DNA of 64,000 bases. Origin: Streptococcus sp. 121 (GTDB lineage: Bacteria > Bacillota > Bacilli > Lactobacillales > Streptococcaceae). The notes under the pieces are model-generated. The model was not told the DNA's origin. It ran no database searches and saw only the letters and a program-made list of their open reading frames with translations. The stretch lies in NCBI RefSeq assembly GCF_016458205.1, contig NZ_JAEMED010000003.1, forward strand, positions 1 through 64,000, written 5' to 3'. The translations under genes were made by a program, and so were the position numbers. Shown here piece by piece: positions 1-7,989 of the stretch (its first letter is position 1; each line of letters starts with the position of its first letter).

Positions 1-171
1 TGTAATTTTATTTTCACGCTCAAGGCGTATTCGAGTTATCTCATGACTCTTATTCATCCAGTTTTAGTTACAGGCTCGGCAAAGCCCTAATAAACTTACG
101 GATTTGTATTGCTCATCTTTATTATATACCTGAACTAATTTTCCGTCATGAGTTAGCAGGCGAAGCCTGCT
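1..171. other. Intergenic start of window, no gene recognised
   Basis: No convincing coding sequence. A short open frame enters from the left edge on the + strand and stops near position 90, but has no recognisable motif. A small hairpin (GCAGGC/GCCTGC) lies at about 154-168, immediately before a family A repeat, and may be part of a larger repeat block. Confidence 0.4.
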
Positions 172-274
172 TGGAGTTTTAGTTTGCTTTTAGTACAAGG
201 CAGCGAGTCGCAGGCAGTACTAAAGTACGGCAAGACGAGCTAACACAGTAATAAAAGATAAACTAAAAGAGTAT
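172..274 (+). repeat. Family A (RUP-like) interspersed repeat, copy A1, short form
   Basis: About 100 bp, with termini of the CTTTTAGTTT type and a shared core (AAGGCAGCGAGTCG ... GGCAAGACGAGCTAACACAG) that recurs at 5188, 27614, 43879 and 57957. The 3' terminus ends AAAAGAGTATA. The 5' terminus has lost the TATACTC part seen in other copies. Non-coding; probably a non-autonomous mobile element. Confidence 0.8.
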
Positions 275-349
275 ATTCAAAAAATAATCCCCCAATATAA
301 CCCGACTTCCATCAGTAAATGTGGTAAGATTTTAGCAGGAGGAGAATGT

Positions 350-757
350 ATGTCAGAGAAAATCATTGATGTAGTTGCTGCCGCCATTGTCAAAGACGGC
401 AAAATATTCTGTGCTCAGCGCCCCGAGGGAAAAAGTCTCGCCGGATACTGGGAATTTCCTGGTGGGAAGATTGAATTAGGAGAAAATCCTGAGCAAGCTC
501 TTATCCGTGAAATCAAAGAAGAATTTGCCTCCGAAATCCAAGTGGTGAGCTTCATTAACGAAGCAAGCTATGATTATGAATTCGGAACAGTTCGCATGAA
601 AACATATCTATCCAGATTGCTATCAGGTAATTTAGATCTATTAGAGCATCAACAATCAGTATGGCTAACGCCTGAGCAACTCTCAACCCTTGATTGGGCT
701 CCTGTTGATATTCCAGCTGCAGAGCTACTTGCAATAAAAGAAGTGGATCACCTTTAG
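350..757 (+). CDS. mutT: MutT-type Nudix hydrolase (8-oxo-dGTP diphosphatase family)
   Basis: 135 aa, the usual size for a MutT-like Nudix protein. The Nudix box is at residues 39-60: GGKIELGENPEQALIREIKEEF, fitting GX5EX7REUXEE with Phe in place of the usual Gly. Such enzymes hydrolyse oxidised (d)NTPs such as 8-oxo-dGTP and so limit A:T to C:G transversions; the substrate here is inferred from family only. The start is the ATG after a strong AGGAGGAG Shine-Dalgarno. The gene is convergent with the PLD/helicase gene and shares a bidirectional terminator with it. A MutT-like enzyme with another substrate preference is possible. Confidence 0.85.
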   Translation: MSEKIIDVVAAAIVKDGKIFCAQRPEGKSLAGYWEFPGGKIELGENPEQALIREIKEEFASEIQVVSFINEASYDYEFGTVRMKTYLSRLLSGNLDLLEHQQSVWLTPEQLSTLDWAPVDIPAAELLAIKEVDHL

Positions 758-777
758 GATCCACTTCTTTTATTTTT
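735..777. terminator. Bidirectional terminator between mutT and the helicase gene
   Basis: Stem AAAAGAAGTGGATC / GATCCACTTCTTTT followed by a T-rich stretch on the + strand. Both stop codons lie within or beside the hairpin, so the two genes end almost face to face. Confidence 0.8.
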
Positions 778-3634
778 CTGTAATATACCGATACAAAGAG
801 GGTTCAACCGAATTTACTAATTCGAAGATCATAGAAACAAGTTTTCCATTTTCCCTTTGAACTTCCTTAGCTGAACCTGGTATGACCCGAACCGGACCCA
901 AATAATAAAATTCTCCTTTTTCCGAATCGTCCTTTTTAACAAACATTTCCAAACGTAAGTCATTTTCATCAGAGTTTAGAATCTTACTTACATCACGTGA
1001 CTTAAAGCTCCGATTGTTTTTTGAATACCACCTCATTGTACTCTCACTTAGAAATTCATCTTCATATTTTATAGTATCACTTATATCGTCATCTTTATGA
1101 TAGGTAACAAAGATTGGACACGAATTCGAATAATCATCGATCACATAACCACCAATATTTTGTGGTGTATTGTCTTTTTCAAAATTCAAGAACTTGAGAG
1201 CATCCCTGCGTGTATAACGTTGACCAATCGTTAACAGGTCAGGATAGCTAGTGCTCTTCTCAAGCCCAACTTGCAAAACATCTATAAATTCTCGTTTAAA
1301 ACTCCAATCATTTAAAAATTCGCGAACCTCCGGTGATAAGGAATAATCTGACTCACTCGCCTGAAGAAGTGGGGCAGCACCAAACCTCTTCCGCTCTGAC
1401 TGTTTAAGAAAGACAAGACTTAAAATTCGTTCCATAGATCCAATGACTGCTGGATCAGTCGAAACACCTTTTAAGGATAATAGTTGTACAAATTCATCTC
1501 TAGATATAAAACCTCGTTCAACCAACACTTCAAGTAAGTACAGCTCGTGGGGCCGTTTTCCATCGAGAATCTCAAATGTCAGAAACTCTAAAATACGAGC
1601 CTTATCATCTGAAAAATGAAGTGCTTCTGTTGAAAACTTGGAAATAACTTGGTAATAAGCACGAAAACTATTGTTTTCAAAAAAGATCAGCGGATCCACC
1701 TGATTATTTTTAAGAAAATCAATCATCCTCGGAATTCTTCCCAATCGATTTTCTAAATCTTTAAAAGACTTCCTTAACATAGCCATTGAAGAAAGATTGG
1801 TATTTGTAATTGCTTCAAAAATCTGTTTCTGCGCTATCGCTTCAAAGTTCACGGTTGTCAGCCCTTTAATTGCAGCAGCATCTCTAACTTCGCGGCAATA
1901 GTTCTCCTTATTCATTGATTGATCTCCAAATAGGGCAATTGGAATCAAATAATTATTCTTATAGTTACCAATGAAATCAATTATGGTGACAAATTCCTTC
2001 TCGGAATGCTTTCGGAGTCCTCGTCCCAACTGTTGAACAAACACAATACTCGATTGAGTATTTCGCAACATAACAACTTGGTTGACACTTGGAATATCAA
2101 TTCCCTCATTGAAAATATCAACTGTAAATAGATAGAAAAGTCTACCCTCCTCTAGATCTTTAACAGCTTGGTAGCGAGTCGCCTGTGAATCATCACCATC
2201 CAAGGACTGTGATGGCCACCCATGTTCTGTAAAAAGTCTAGCTAGCTCTTTCGCCTCGTCTTTACGTGAACAAAATACTAGCCCTTTTACTTGCTCACCC
2301 GAGTAACCGTAATAGTTAATTTTCTCAATCAAATGCCTGAGCCTAGCTGACGAAATCAAACGATTGAAATCGGCTGTATCATCTAACAACTCACCATCCA
2401 CCTGAATATCCGTAACCCCATAATAAATAAAGGGGCATAGTAGATCATTATCTAGCGCTTCTTGAAGTCGAATTTCATAGGCCACTTGATAATCATATAA
2501 CTCATAAATATTTTGACCATCCGTCCGTTCCAGGGTAGCTGTCATTCCAAGAAAAAAATCAGGATCAAAATGCTCCAAAATTTTCTTATAGGAGCTCGCA
2601 CCAGCTTTATGAACCTCATCAATCAATATATAATCAAAATAATCCGCCGCAAAACGATTCAAATGCTCATTCCGTGACAATGTTTGAACCGTCGCAAACA
2701 AATAAGGAATCTTACTAACATCCAATTCTGGTTTATAAATTACCGCTTGCCCATCTTCAAATCCAATGACTTCCTGAAAACTCTCAATTGCTTTTTCTAA
2801 AATTTGCTCTCGGTGTACTAGAAATAAAAAACGATCCGGCTTATAGTTCCTAACATCGAAAGCTGCAAGGTAGGTTTTCCCGGTCCCCGTAGCACTAATC
2901 ACCAAAGATTTTTTCTCACCCAATAATCGCTTCTGTTCCAAAGCCGTCAACGCAGAAACTTGCATCTTATTGGGTTCCAATCTTGTGACATAGCTTGATT
3001 TCGCGGATTCCTCTACCTCAATAAAGATTCTTGTTTTGCGCTTCTGACTATATCGCTCTATTACCTCATTAGTCAGCAAGGTTGATTGATCCCAGATTCT
3101 AAAAAATTCAGTTTTACTAGCTAAAATTAAGTCTCCGTATTCCGTAGAGGTTAGTTTAATGTTCCATTCATAATTTTTCTTCAAAGCATTTCCGGTTAAA
3201 TTGGAGCTTCCAGTTATTAGAACTTGCCTCATTCCTTGATCAATTAAATAGACTTTTGAATGCAGCTGTAGAGTTTCTGGTGCCAGACGAACTTCTACAT
3301 TTTTTAACTTCAACAATTCCTTCATTGCTAAAGGATCATTAAAGTCTAGATATGGAGAGATTAAAATTTTACCTCGAACACCTCTATCATTCAAATCCGA
3401 TAACTGACTCTTAATCAAAGCAATCCCAGATTGAGTAACAAAAGCCACTGAAAAATAAAAACTGGTCGCCTTTGTCAGTTCCTCCTGCAAATCAAGCAAA
3501 ACATAGCGTTTTGTTTCATCCTGATTGATCAAAAGTTTAGGTGCATGGGACTGATTTTGCGCAAATTGATTATGAATAAAACTAAATTTCAGGGATTCTA
3601 ACAAATCTTTCTCAAACTGAGTGGTACTAGTCAT
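770..3634 (-). CDS. PLD-domain / superfamily II helicase / DUF3427 protein
   Basis: 954 aa. N-terminal phospholipase D-like domain with one HxKx4D motif (H125, K127, D132, then GSSN at about 142), as in PLD nucleases. Superfamily II helicase core: Walker A SATGTGKT (247-254), DEVH box (339-342), motif III MTATLERTDG, and motif VI QQLGRGLRKH near 530. The C-terminal ~350 residues match the DUF3427 extension that accompanies this helicase type. The family is DNA-acting and occurs in accessory and defence-like loci; the specific role here is unknown. It stands alone apart from the convergent mutT gene and has a GAAAGG-type SD. There is no frameshift. It could be a stand-alone anti-mobile-element nuclease-helicase or a repair enzyme. 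Confidence 0.8.
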   Translation of the reverse strand: MTSTTQFEKDLLESLKFSFIHNQFAQNQSHAPKLLINQDETKRYVLLDLQEELTKATSFYFSVAFVTQSGIALIKSQLSDLNDRGVRGKILISPYLDFNDPLAMKELLKLKNVEVRLAPETLQLHSKVYLIDQGMRQVLITGSSNLTGNALKKNYEWNIKLTSTEYGDLILASKTEFFRIWDQSTLLTNEVIERYSQKRKTRIFIEVEESAKSSYVTRLEPNKMQVSALTALEQKRLLGEKKSLVISATGTGKTYLAAFDVRNYKPDRFLFLVHREQILEKAIESFQEVIGFEDGQAVIYKPELDVSKIPYLFATVQTLSRNEHLNRFAADYFDYILIDEVHKAGASSYKKILEHFDPDFFLGMTATLERTDGQNIYELYDYQVAYEIRLQEALDNDLLCPFIYYGVTDIQVDGELLDDTADFNRLISSARLRHLIEKINYYGYSGEQVKGLVFCSRKDEAKELARLFTEHGWPSQSLDGDDSQATRYQAVKDLEEGRLFYLFTVDIFNEGIDIPSVNQVVMLRNTQSSIVFVQQLGRGLRKHSEKEFVTIIDFIGNYKNNYLIPIALFGDQSMNKENYCREVRDAAAIKGLTTVNFEAIAQKQIFEAITNTNLSSMAMLRKSFKDLENRLGRIPRMIDFLKNNQVDPLIFFENNSFRAYYQVISKFSTEALHFSDDKARILEFLTFEILDGKRPHELYLLEVLVERGFISRDEFVQLLSLKGVSTDPAVIGSMERILSLVFLKQSERKRFGAAPLLQASESDYSLSPEVREFLNDWSFKREFIDVLQVGLEKSTSYPDLLTIGQRYTRRDALKFLNFEKDNTPQNIGGYVIDDYSNSCPIFVTYHKDDDISDTIKYEDEFLSESTMRWYSKNNRSFKSRDVSKILNSDENDLRLEMFVKKDDSEKGEFYYLGPVRVIPGSAKEVQRENGKLVSMIFELVNSVEPSLYRYITEK

Positions 3635-3702
3635 ACATTCTACCTTTCATCAATACCTTACATTATTATCCTATGCCTCTATTCTTACGTCAATAGTAAA
3701 CA

Positions 3703-3727
3703 GAAAAAGAACCTCAAAATGAGATCC
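3703..3727 (-). terminator. Possible terminator after the 237-aa hypothetical gene
   Basis: On the - strand a short stem (ATCTCA / TGAGGT, with wobble) is followed by TTCTTTTT. It lies about 70 bp past the stop codon at 3796. Confidence 0.4.
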
Positions 3728-3795
3728 TTCCCTAAAATTATTCATCAAATCTTTCGAATACGGAAAACCGGACGTACGGTTTCGATTATATCCGC

Positions 3796-4503
3796 CTACC
3801 ACACATACTCATCTAGCAACCCATAATCATCTACTAAACTGTCCAAAAATTCTTGGAACTCACTGAAATCATAGGACATTCTTTTTTCTTTTAGTTTCCC
3901 TTCATCCACCATCTTTCCAACTTCCAGCAAAAATCTCATACAATTGTCTATGTGATTTTTATAGGTTGAAATAATTCCGATCAGTTCCTTAATCTCCATT
4001 CGGGATTTTCGATTCCTTTGGCTTTCCTCATAAACTTCATAAATTCCAGATAGGATAGCAATAAATTCTTCATCCATTCGGAAGAAATTATCAAAAAATT
4101 TTTCATCTAACCATTGATCCAAGTCCCAAGATAAATCTGCCACCAACTCGTATCCATATAAAATTTCAGAAAATTCATCTGCCAAATGAACATTCAAGCG
4201 CAGAAAACGGTTTGCCAAATCCTGCCTATCACCATCCAAATCTAAGCGTGTAAAGGAAACGTCCAATAAATGTCTGTGTACATCATCCATCAAGCGTAAT
4301 CGAGCACTTTCTTTGAAGTCCTCAGATGGATCCTCTTTGATCGCCTTTTCTAATTGTTCAAGAATATCGATAAGGTCCCAAAGCTGCTCCTTTTTTTCTT
4401 CACGTATCTCTTCAGTATCATCGACCTCATAACGAGGAAGATTTTTTAATGTTGTGGCTTCTAATTCTTTCAATTTAATTCTATAAAAGACATTAGCTTT
4501 CAT
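3796..4503 (-). CDS. Hypothetical acidic helical protein, 235 aa
   Basis: Not recognised. The protein is very acidic, rich in Glu, Asp and Leu, and predicted mainly alpha-helical; no signal peptide, membrane segment or catalytic motif is visible. Two in-frame ATGs lie six bases apart. The downstream one (position 4503) sits about 8-9 bases from AAGGAG and is preferred over 4509, which is only 3 bases away. A hairpin with a T-run lies directly upstream of the SD (4521-4557), so the promoter must be above it. Codon use and frame are clean, supporting a real gene. Neighbours (helicase, toxin-antitoxin cluster) suggest accessory origin. Confidence 0.6.
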   Translation of the reverse strand: MKANVFYRIKLKELEATTLKNLPRYEVDDTEEIREEKKEQLWDLIDILEQLEKAIKEDPSEDFKESARLRLMDDVHRHLLDVSFTRLDLDGDRQDLANRFLRLNVHLADEFSEILYGYELVADLSWDLDQWLDEKFFDNFFRMDEEFIAILSGIYEVYEESQRNRKSRMEIKELIGIISTYKNHIDNCMRFLLEVGKMVDEGKLKEKRMSYDFSEFQEFLDSLVDDYGLLDEYVW

Positions 4504-4520
4504 GTTCATTAGCTCCTTCC

Positions 4521-4557
4521 AAAAAAAGGGAAAGGACTTTTCTCCTTTTCCCTTTTT
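4521..4557. terminator. Hairpin with flanking A/T runs ahead of the hypothetical gene
   Basis: Inverted repeat AAAAAGGGAAAGGA / TCCTTTTCCCTTTTT. Read on the - strand it is an intrinsic-terminator-like hairpin ending in TTTTTTT, only a few bases before the SD of the gene at 3796-4503. It may stop transcription coming from the toxin locus or attenuate the hypothetical gene. Confidence 0.55.
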
Positions 4558-4559
4558 AC

Positions 4560-4587
4560 TTGCATTCTATCTTCAAAGTGCTATTAT
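4560..4587 (+). promoter_or_regulatory. Promoter of antitoxin-type RNA, locus 1
   Basis: -35 TTGCAT (4560-4565), 16-bp spacer, extended -10 TGC-TATTAT (4582-4587). The same module recurs at 5155-5182 with TTGCAC and TATGAT. Confidence 0.65.
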
Positions 4588-4593
4588 AGTGTT

Positions 4594-4703
4594 ATAAGAG
4601 GTGGTCTAACGACCACCCTGTAGAACCGTTTAAGACGGTGACTCATGTTGACTAAAAAGCATTAGCCATCATCTCGTCAAAGTAAGACGGCTAATGCTTT
4701 TTG
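4594..4703 (+). ncRNA. Candidate antisense antitoxin RNA of a type I toxin-antitoxin locus
   Basis: A strong promoter drives a predicted transcript of about 110 nt with no ORF. It folds into a GGTGGTC/GACCACC hairpin, an ACCGT/ACGGT hairpin, and a terminator made of AAAAAGCATTAGCC / GGCTAATGCTTTTT. The terminator half overlaps the 3' end of the convergently oriented toxin ORF (4691-4798), so the two RNAs are complementary at their 3' ends. A TAAGACGGTGACTC motif near its 5' end recurs in the predicted 5' leader of the toxin RNA. The layout matches par/Fst-like type I systems; the function is inferred. Confidence 0.6.
4654..4703. terminator. Shared terminator of toxin-antitoxin locus 1
   Basis: Inverted repeat AAAAAGCATTAGCC / GGCTAATGCTTTTT. 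It has T-runs on both strands, so it can end both convergent transcripts. Confidence 0.75.
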
Positions 4704-4798
4704 TGTTTTCTGCTGAATAAGTCGAGATAGAGACGTATCAGATTGATCACAAATGTACCAATCTTCAGTGTCCACTCGATTATCTCTACGAGAGACAA
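4691..4798 (-). CDS. Small hydrophobic peptide, candidate holin-like type I toxin, 35 aa
   Basis: TTG start seven bases after AAAGGAG, giving a 35-residue peptide. It begins MSLVEIIEWTLKIGTFVINL, continues with a hydrophobic stretch, and ends in a basic tail (SRKHKKH). The pattern MSxxE..., a short amphipathic lead, then GTFVI and a Lys/His-rich tail resembles the putative holin-like toxin / TxpA-BsrG type of Firmicute membrane toxins. It would insert in the membrane and depolarise cells if unrepressed. The last codons overlap the bidirectional terminator shared with the + strand RNA. A candidate -10 (TGTTAAGAT) lies at 4909-4914 on the - strand. Family assignment rests on pattern only. Confidence 0.6.
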   Translation of the reverse strand: MSLVEIIEWTLKIGTFVINLIRLYLDLFSRKHKKH

Positions 4799-5154
4799 AA
4801 AACTTCTCCTTTCTTTTAGGATAGAAATGGTCGCCTGCGTTATTTCGCATAGGCCTCACCTTCCTTCGTAAAATCGAGGAGTCACCGTCTTAACTTTTCT
4901 ACCCTTCCATCTTAACAAATTCATTTAGAAAAAGGAAAGATTTACCTGTTTCAAAAACAAATATTTTTATATATGTTTTTTTGCTCTAAAACATATTGAA
5001 CTCTGCATCACCCTTCCAAGAATCCGAGCTCCCTCAAGAAAAAAAGGGAGGTTGGTTTGAGGAGAAAACGTTGCAGCTTACAACATGAAATTAAGGCTTG
5101 TAGTAAATGATTTACACCCAATAAAAATTGTTCTGTCCCACTCTCCCTTTTTAC

Positions 5155-5182
5155 TTGCACTCTATCTTCAAAGTGCTATGAT
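5155..5182 (+). promoter_or_regulatory. Promoter of antitoxin-type RNA, locus 2
   Basis: -35 TTGCAC (5155-5160), 16-bp spacer, extended -10 TGC-TATGAT (5177-5182). It is a clear paralogue of the locus 1 promoter, including the preceding CCCTTTTTACTTGCA. A family A repeat begins about 6 bases downstream. Confidence 0.65.
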
Positions 5183-5187
5183 AGTGT

Positions 5188-5293
5188 TATAGTCTTTTAG
5201 TTTACTTTTAGTACAAGGCAGCGAGTCGTAGACAGTACTAAAGTACGGCAAGACGAGCTAACACAGTAATAAAAGATAAACTAAAAGACTATA
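5188..5293 (+). repeat. Family A (RUP-like) repeat, copy A2, inserted at the start site of the locus 2 RNA
   Basis: Complete short form with inverted ends TATAGTCTTTTAGTTTA / TAAACTAAAAGACTATA. Compared with locus 1, where GTGTTATA runs straight into AGAGGTGG, the element splits the sequence at a TA(TA) target. This is the clearest insertion junction in the window. Confidence 0.85.
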
Positions 5294-5406
5294 TAAGGGG
5301 TGGTCATTCGACCACCTAGTAGCGCCGTTAAAGACGGTGACTCAGTTAGTTAATAAAAAAACGTTAACCAATCAACCTGTCAAAGTTTTTCGGTTAACGT
5401 TTTTTG
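5294..5406 (+). ncRNA. Antitoxin-type RNA of decayed locus 2, separated from its promoter
   Basis: Homologue of the locus 1 RNA: GGTGGTC/GACCACC hairpin, GCCGTTAAAGACGGTGACTC, and a terminator built of AAAAACGTTAACC / GGTTAACGTTTTTT. The terminator stem is a different sequence from locus 1 but in the same position. It would only be made as a longer chimera starting in the upstream repeat. Confidence 0.5.
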
Positions 5407-5458
5407 TTGTGTTTACCTCGTTTATGGATAGGGACGGCTCCTTTCTTTTAGGGTAAGA
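5354..5458 (-). pseudogene. Remnant of a second type I toxin gene
   Basis: On the - strand the locus 1 sequence CTAAAAGAAAGGAG is conserved at about 5440-5453. It is followed directly by CCGTCCCTATCC..., matching the middle of the locus 1 toxin gene (CGTCTCTATCT...). About 50-60 bp carrying the start codon and the hydrophobic core are missing. The terminator at 5354-5406 remains. This is a deletion derivative unable to make the peptide. Confidence 0.55.
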
Positions 5459-5512
5459 AATGTTAGCCTGCGTAATCCGTATCCGCATTGGCACCACACC
5501 CTTTCTTAACAG

Positions 5513-5559
5513 GAAGCATTAGCCATCACTGGTCAAAGTAAGACGGCTAATGCTTTTTG
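5513..5559. terminator. Orphan third copy of the toxin-antitoxin terminator
   Basis: GGAAGCATTAGCC / GGCTAATGCTTTTTG, the same stem and loop core (GTCAAAGTAAGA) as the locus 1 terminator. No promoter or toxin ORF accompanies it, so it appears to be a further remnant of a tandem array. Confidence 0.6.
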
Positions 5560-5573
5560 TTTTTCTGATTTTC

Positions 5574-5604
5574 AAAAAACCTCTCCAAGGACGGAGAGGT
5601 TTTC
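5574..5604 (-). terminator. Terminator of the rnpA-yidC-khpB operon
   Basis: AAAACCTCTCC / GGAGAGGTTTTTT on the - strand, four bases past the khpB stop codon. Confidence 0.85.
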
Positions 5605-5607
5605 TTG

Positions 5608-6723
5608 TCAGATTAATTCGGCTTCATCTTCTTCAATATCCACTACGACGTAACGATTTGGTTCGTCGCCTTCTGAGTAGGAGGTAACCCCATCGATTTT
5701 AGAGATGATGCGATGAATGATTTTACGTTCACTGTTGGACATAGGATCGGTTTCCATAGCTCTGCCTTCTTCTAGGACCCGGAGGGCTAGTTTCTGAGCA
5801 TAGCTTTGGAGAACTTCTGCTCTGTGTTCCACATAGTCATTGACGTTGATGGAGATAAAGAGTGTACGTCCGTAAAGGTTATAGAGGTAGTTTTGGGCTA
5901 GGAGCTGCAAGGACTTCAGAACCTTACCATGGTACCCAATCACGCGCCCTGGTTCGTTGGTATCAATTTGGAAATAAATGGTCCGACGACTGATGGAGGC
6001 AGAAACTGTTGCTTCAACATCCATTTCTCGGAGAACAGATTCTAGATAAGTTTGTGCTTGATCCATCTGTTCTTCTTCTAAGCTATCGCGCTCTCGGCGG
6101 ACAAAAGTGACCGGTTCAGGCTCTGGTTCGGGGTCAACTGTGACGAAAGTCACTTCACCAACTTCTTCCTCAGCTAGAGACTCTTCGATTGTTTCTGGTT
6201 GTCCTACAATTTCCGGCTCCGCTTCCAATTCTGGCTCGGTGTCGACAACTTCAGCCGGTTCAGACGCCACTTCTACACTTTCAACCTGGATAAGAGGCTC
6301 AGAGATCTCAGTTGCTTGAGATTCCAACTGGTCATCTACTGCGGCTTTCTCTTCTTCCCCCAAAGTCTCTTTCGGGAGGTCGCGTGGGAAGAGGATGCTC
6401 AATTTACCGGTTTCTTCAAGTTTGGAGATAGCTTCTGCCATGTCTTCTGAGGATTGGAAGTTGGCTTCTGGGCCAACCTCTTCCTCAATCTCTTCCGCTT
6501 CGGCTAGGAGCGAACTTGGAAGAGGAGTTGTATCCTCGAAATCATAGTCTTCTTTGAAATCCAAGGCTTCCATTTCGACCTGAGCTGGTTTTTTACCGAT
6601 TCCTAAAAAGCCTGATTTTTCGCGAGCAAGTACTTTGATGCGAACTTTCATACGAGGGAGGCCGAGGTCGTCTAGACCTTGTTGAATGGCTTCCTCAACG
6701 GTAGCTCCTGTATAACGTGCCAT
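5608..6723 (-). CDS. khpB: KhpB (Jag/EloR) RNA-binding protein
   Basis: 371 aa. N-terminal Jag-N domain (about 1-55; MARYTGATVEEAIQQG, KSGFLGIGKKPA). Then a long acidic Glu/Pro-rich linker (about 60-215), a KH domain with the GxxG loop in GRVIGYHGKVLKSLQLL, and a C-terminal R3H domain with RKIIH. KhpB pairs with KhpA and binds RNA; in pneumococcus it couples cell elongation to division through StkP. It is the last gene of rnpA-yidC-khpB, 20 bp after yidC, with a terminator straight after. The linker is longer than in Bacillus Jag (about 208 aa in total) but normal for streptococci. Confidence 0.93.
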   Translation of the reverse strand: MARYTGATVEEAIQQGLDDLGLPRMKVRIKVLAREKSGFLGIGKKPAQVEMEALDFKEDYDFEDTTPLPSSLLAEAEEIEEEVGPEANFQSSEDMAEAISKLEETGKLSILFPRDLPKETLGEEEKAAVDDQLESQATEISEPLIQVESVEVASEPAEVVDTEPELEAEPEIVGQPETIEESLAEEEVGEVTFVTVDPEPEPEPVTFVRRERDSLEEEQMDQAQTYLESVLREMDVEATVSASISRRTIYFQIDTNEPGRVIGYHGKVLKSLQLLAQNYLYNLYGRTLFISINVNDYVEHRAEVLQSYAQKLALRVLEEGRAMETDPMSNSERKIIHRIISKIDGVTSYSEGDEPNRYVVVDIEEDEAELI

Positions 6724-6743
6724 AAGTAGACTCCTTTATCGCT

Positions 6744-7568
6744 TTACTTTTTCTTTCTCTTTTTCTTCGCCTTACGTTCGGCCTTGCGTTGCGCAGCGAC
6801 CTTTTGCTTGGCAACTTCTTCCTCACGTTGCCGTGCCGCTACTATTTTAAATGGATTGTTTAAGAATAGCGTCTGCCCAACCTGATAAGCATTGGAGACG
6901 GTCCAATAGAGAGCCACCCCACTTGCTACCGAGAGCGAGAGGAAGAAAATCATCACTGGCATGATGTAAGTCATACTGGTTGTCAATCCATTTTTTTCTT
7001 TTAAAGCATAAGTAGATAGCCAAGAGGACCCGAAGGTGAGTGCTGCGGCCAAAAATGGGAGAATCAAGTAAGGGTCGGGTTGGCTAAGATCCAACCACAA
7101 GAAGTGGGCTCCTTGCAGGATATCCACTCGTGTGAGGGATTGATAGAAGGCCAGCAAAATCGGCAACTGCACAAAGAGGGGGATGAAGGCTGCAAAAGGA
7201 CGAACACCATGCTCCGCATAAAGAGCCTGCGTCTTACGGGCTAGTTCTTCCTGACCTTCACGGCCACGTCCGCGATACTCCTCTTGCAGTGCCCGAAGGG
7301 CAGGCTGTATCTCTTGCATCTTCTGAGAAGACTTGGTTTGGTATTGGAAAACCGGCAAGAGTACCGTCCGCAAAATCAAGGTCATGAGAATAATCCCTAG
7401 ACCAACATTGCCTCCAAAAGAAAGCCCATTAATAGCCTCCGCAAATAAATAAACAATCTGTTCCCAAAGACCGGTCGATTGACTGGTAACTTGAGAAGTC
7501 CCACAGGCTGTCAAGAGCAACATGGTTACTCCCATCATCAGCACACTAAGAATTTTCTTTTTCTTCAC
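6744..7568 (-). CDS. yidC: YidC/SpoIIIJ membrane protein insertase
   Basis: 274 aa. Lipoprotein signal with lipobox LLTAC (Cys at about 21), then about five membrane segments and a highly basic C-terminal tail ([13 protein letters not shown]) expected to contact ribosomes. YidC inserts membrane proteins alone or with SecYEG. GTG start, overlapping rnpA by 23 bp (7546-7568), which suggests translational coupling. Streptococci carry two YidC paralogues; the position beside rnpA marks this as YidC1. Confidence 0.93.
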   Translation of the reverse strand: MKKKKILSVLMMGVTMLLLTACGTSQVTSQSTGLWEQIVYLFAEAINGLSFGGNVGLGIILMTLILRTVLLPVFQYQTKSSQKMQEIQPALRALQEEYRGRGREGQEELARKTQALYAEHGVRPFAAFIPLFVQLPILLAFYQSLTRVDILQGAHFLWLDLSQPDPYLILPFLAAALTFGSSWLSTYALKEKNGLTTSMTYIMPVMIFFLSLSVASGVALYWTVSNAYQVGQTLFLNNPFKIVAARQREEEVAKQKVAAQRKAERKAKKKRKKK

Positions 7569-7911
7569 AATCTTCTTCCTTTTGATAGATCTCAGCTAGC
7601 TTGAGTACATGAAGCAAATTCTGCTCCATCTCAGCGTAGGATAAATCTTCAACCCCCTTACGGGCAATCAACAGAATATCCACATTTGCTAATTGATCTT
7701 GGTGTTTCTGAAGGAGATGGCGCAAATGCCGCTTGATACGATTACGAGTCACTGCATTTCCCAAACGCTTACTTACGGAAAGCCCCACTCGAAAATGTTT
7801 CAAGTCACTATCCATCTGGTAAACCACAAACTTCCGATTAGCTTTATTCCGCTTCTGAGCTAACAGAGCCTTAAAGTCTTGATTTCTTTTGATACGATAG
7901 CTCTTCTTCAC
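7546..7911 (-). CDS. rnpA: Ribonuclease P protein component
   Basis: 121 aa basic protein with the RNR signature ([15 protein letters not shown]). It binds the RNase P RNA and helps process tRNA 5' ends. GTG start after AAGGAAGAAG. It is preceded by a good promoter at 7941-7968 and is the first gene of the operon with yidC and khpB. rpmH, adjacent to rnpA in many bacteria, is not present on either side. Confidence 0.95.
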   Translation of the reverse strand: MKKSYRIKRNQDFKALLAQKRNKANRKFVVYQMDSDLKHFRVGLSVSKRLGNAVTRNRIKRHLRHLLQKHQDQLANVDILLIARKGVEDLSYAEMEQNLLHVLKLAEIYQKEEDCEEKENS

Positions 7912-7940
7912 AATCTTCTTCCTTCATCAAAATTAGTATT

Positions 7941-7968
7941 ATTATACCACAATTTCCAATAAATCCAA
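7941..7968 (-). promoter_or_regulatory. Promoter of the rnpA operon
   Basis: -35 TTGGAT, 16-bp spacer, extended -10 TGG-TATAAT on the - strand, about 30 bp before the rnpA start codon. Confidence 0.75.
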
Positions 7969-7989
7969 TAGCAGCAAGGGATAGAGAGC

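Noticed and set aside
4677-4859. 60-aa - strand open frame starting MRPMRNNAG
   Set aside because: It overlaps the TTG-started hydrophobic peptide in another frame and runs through its SD. The peptide frame fits a membrane toxin far better.
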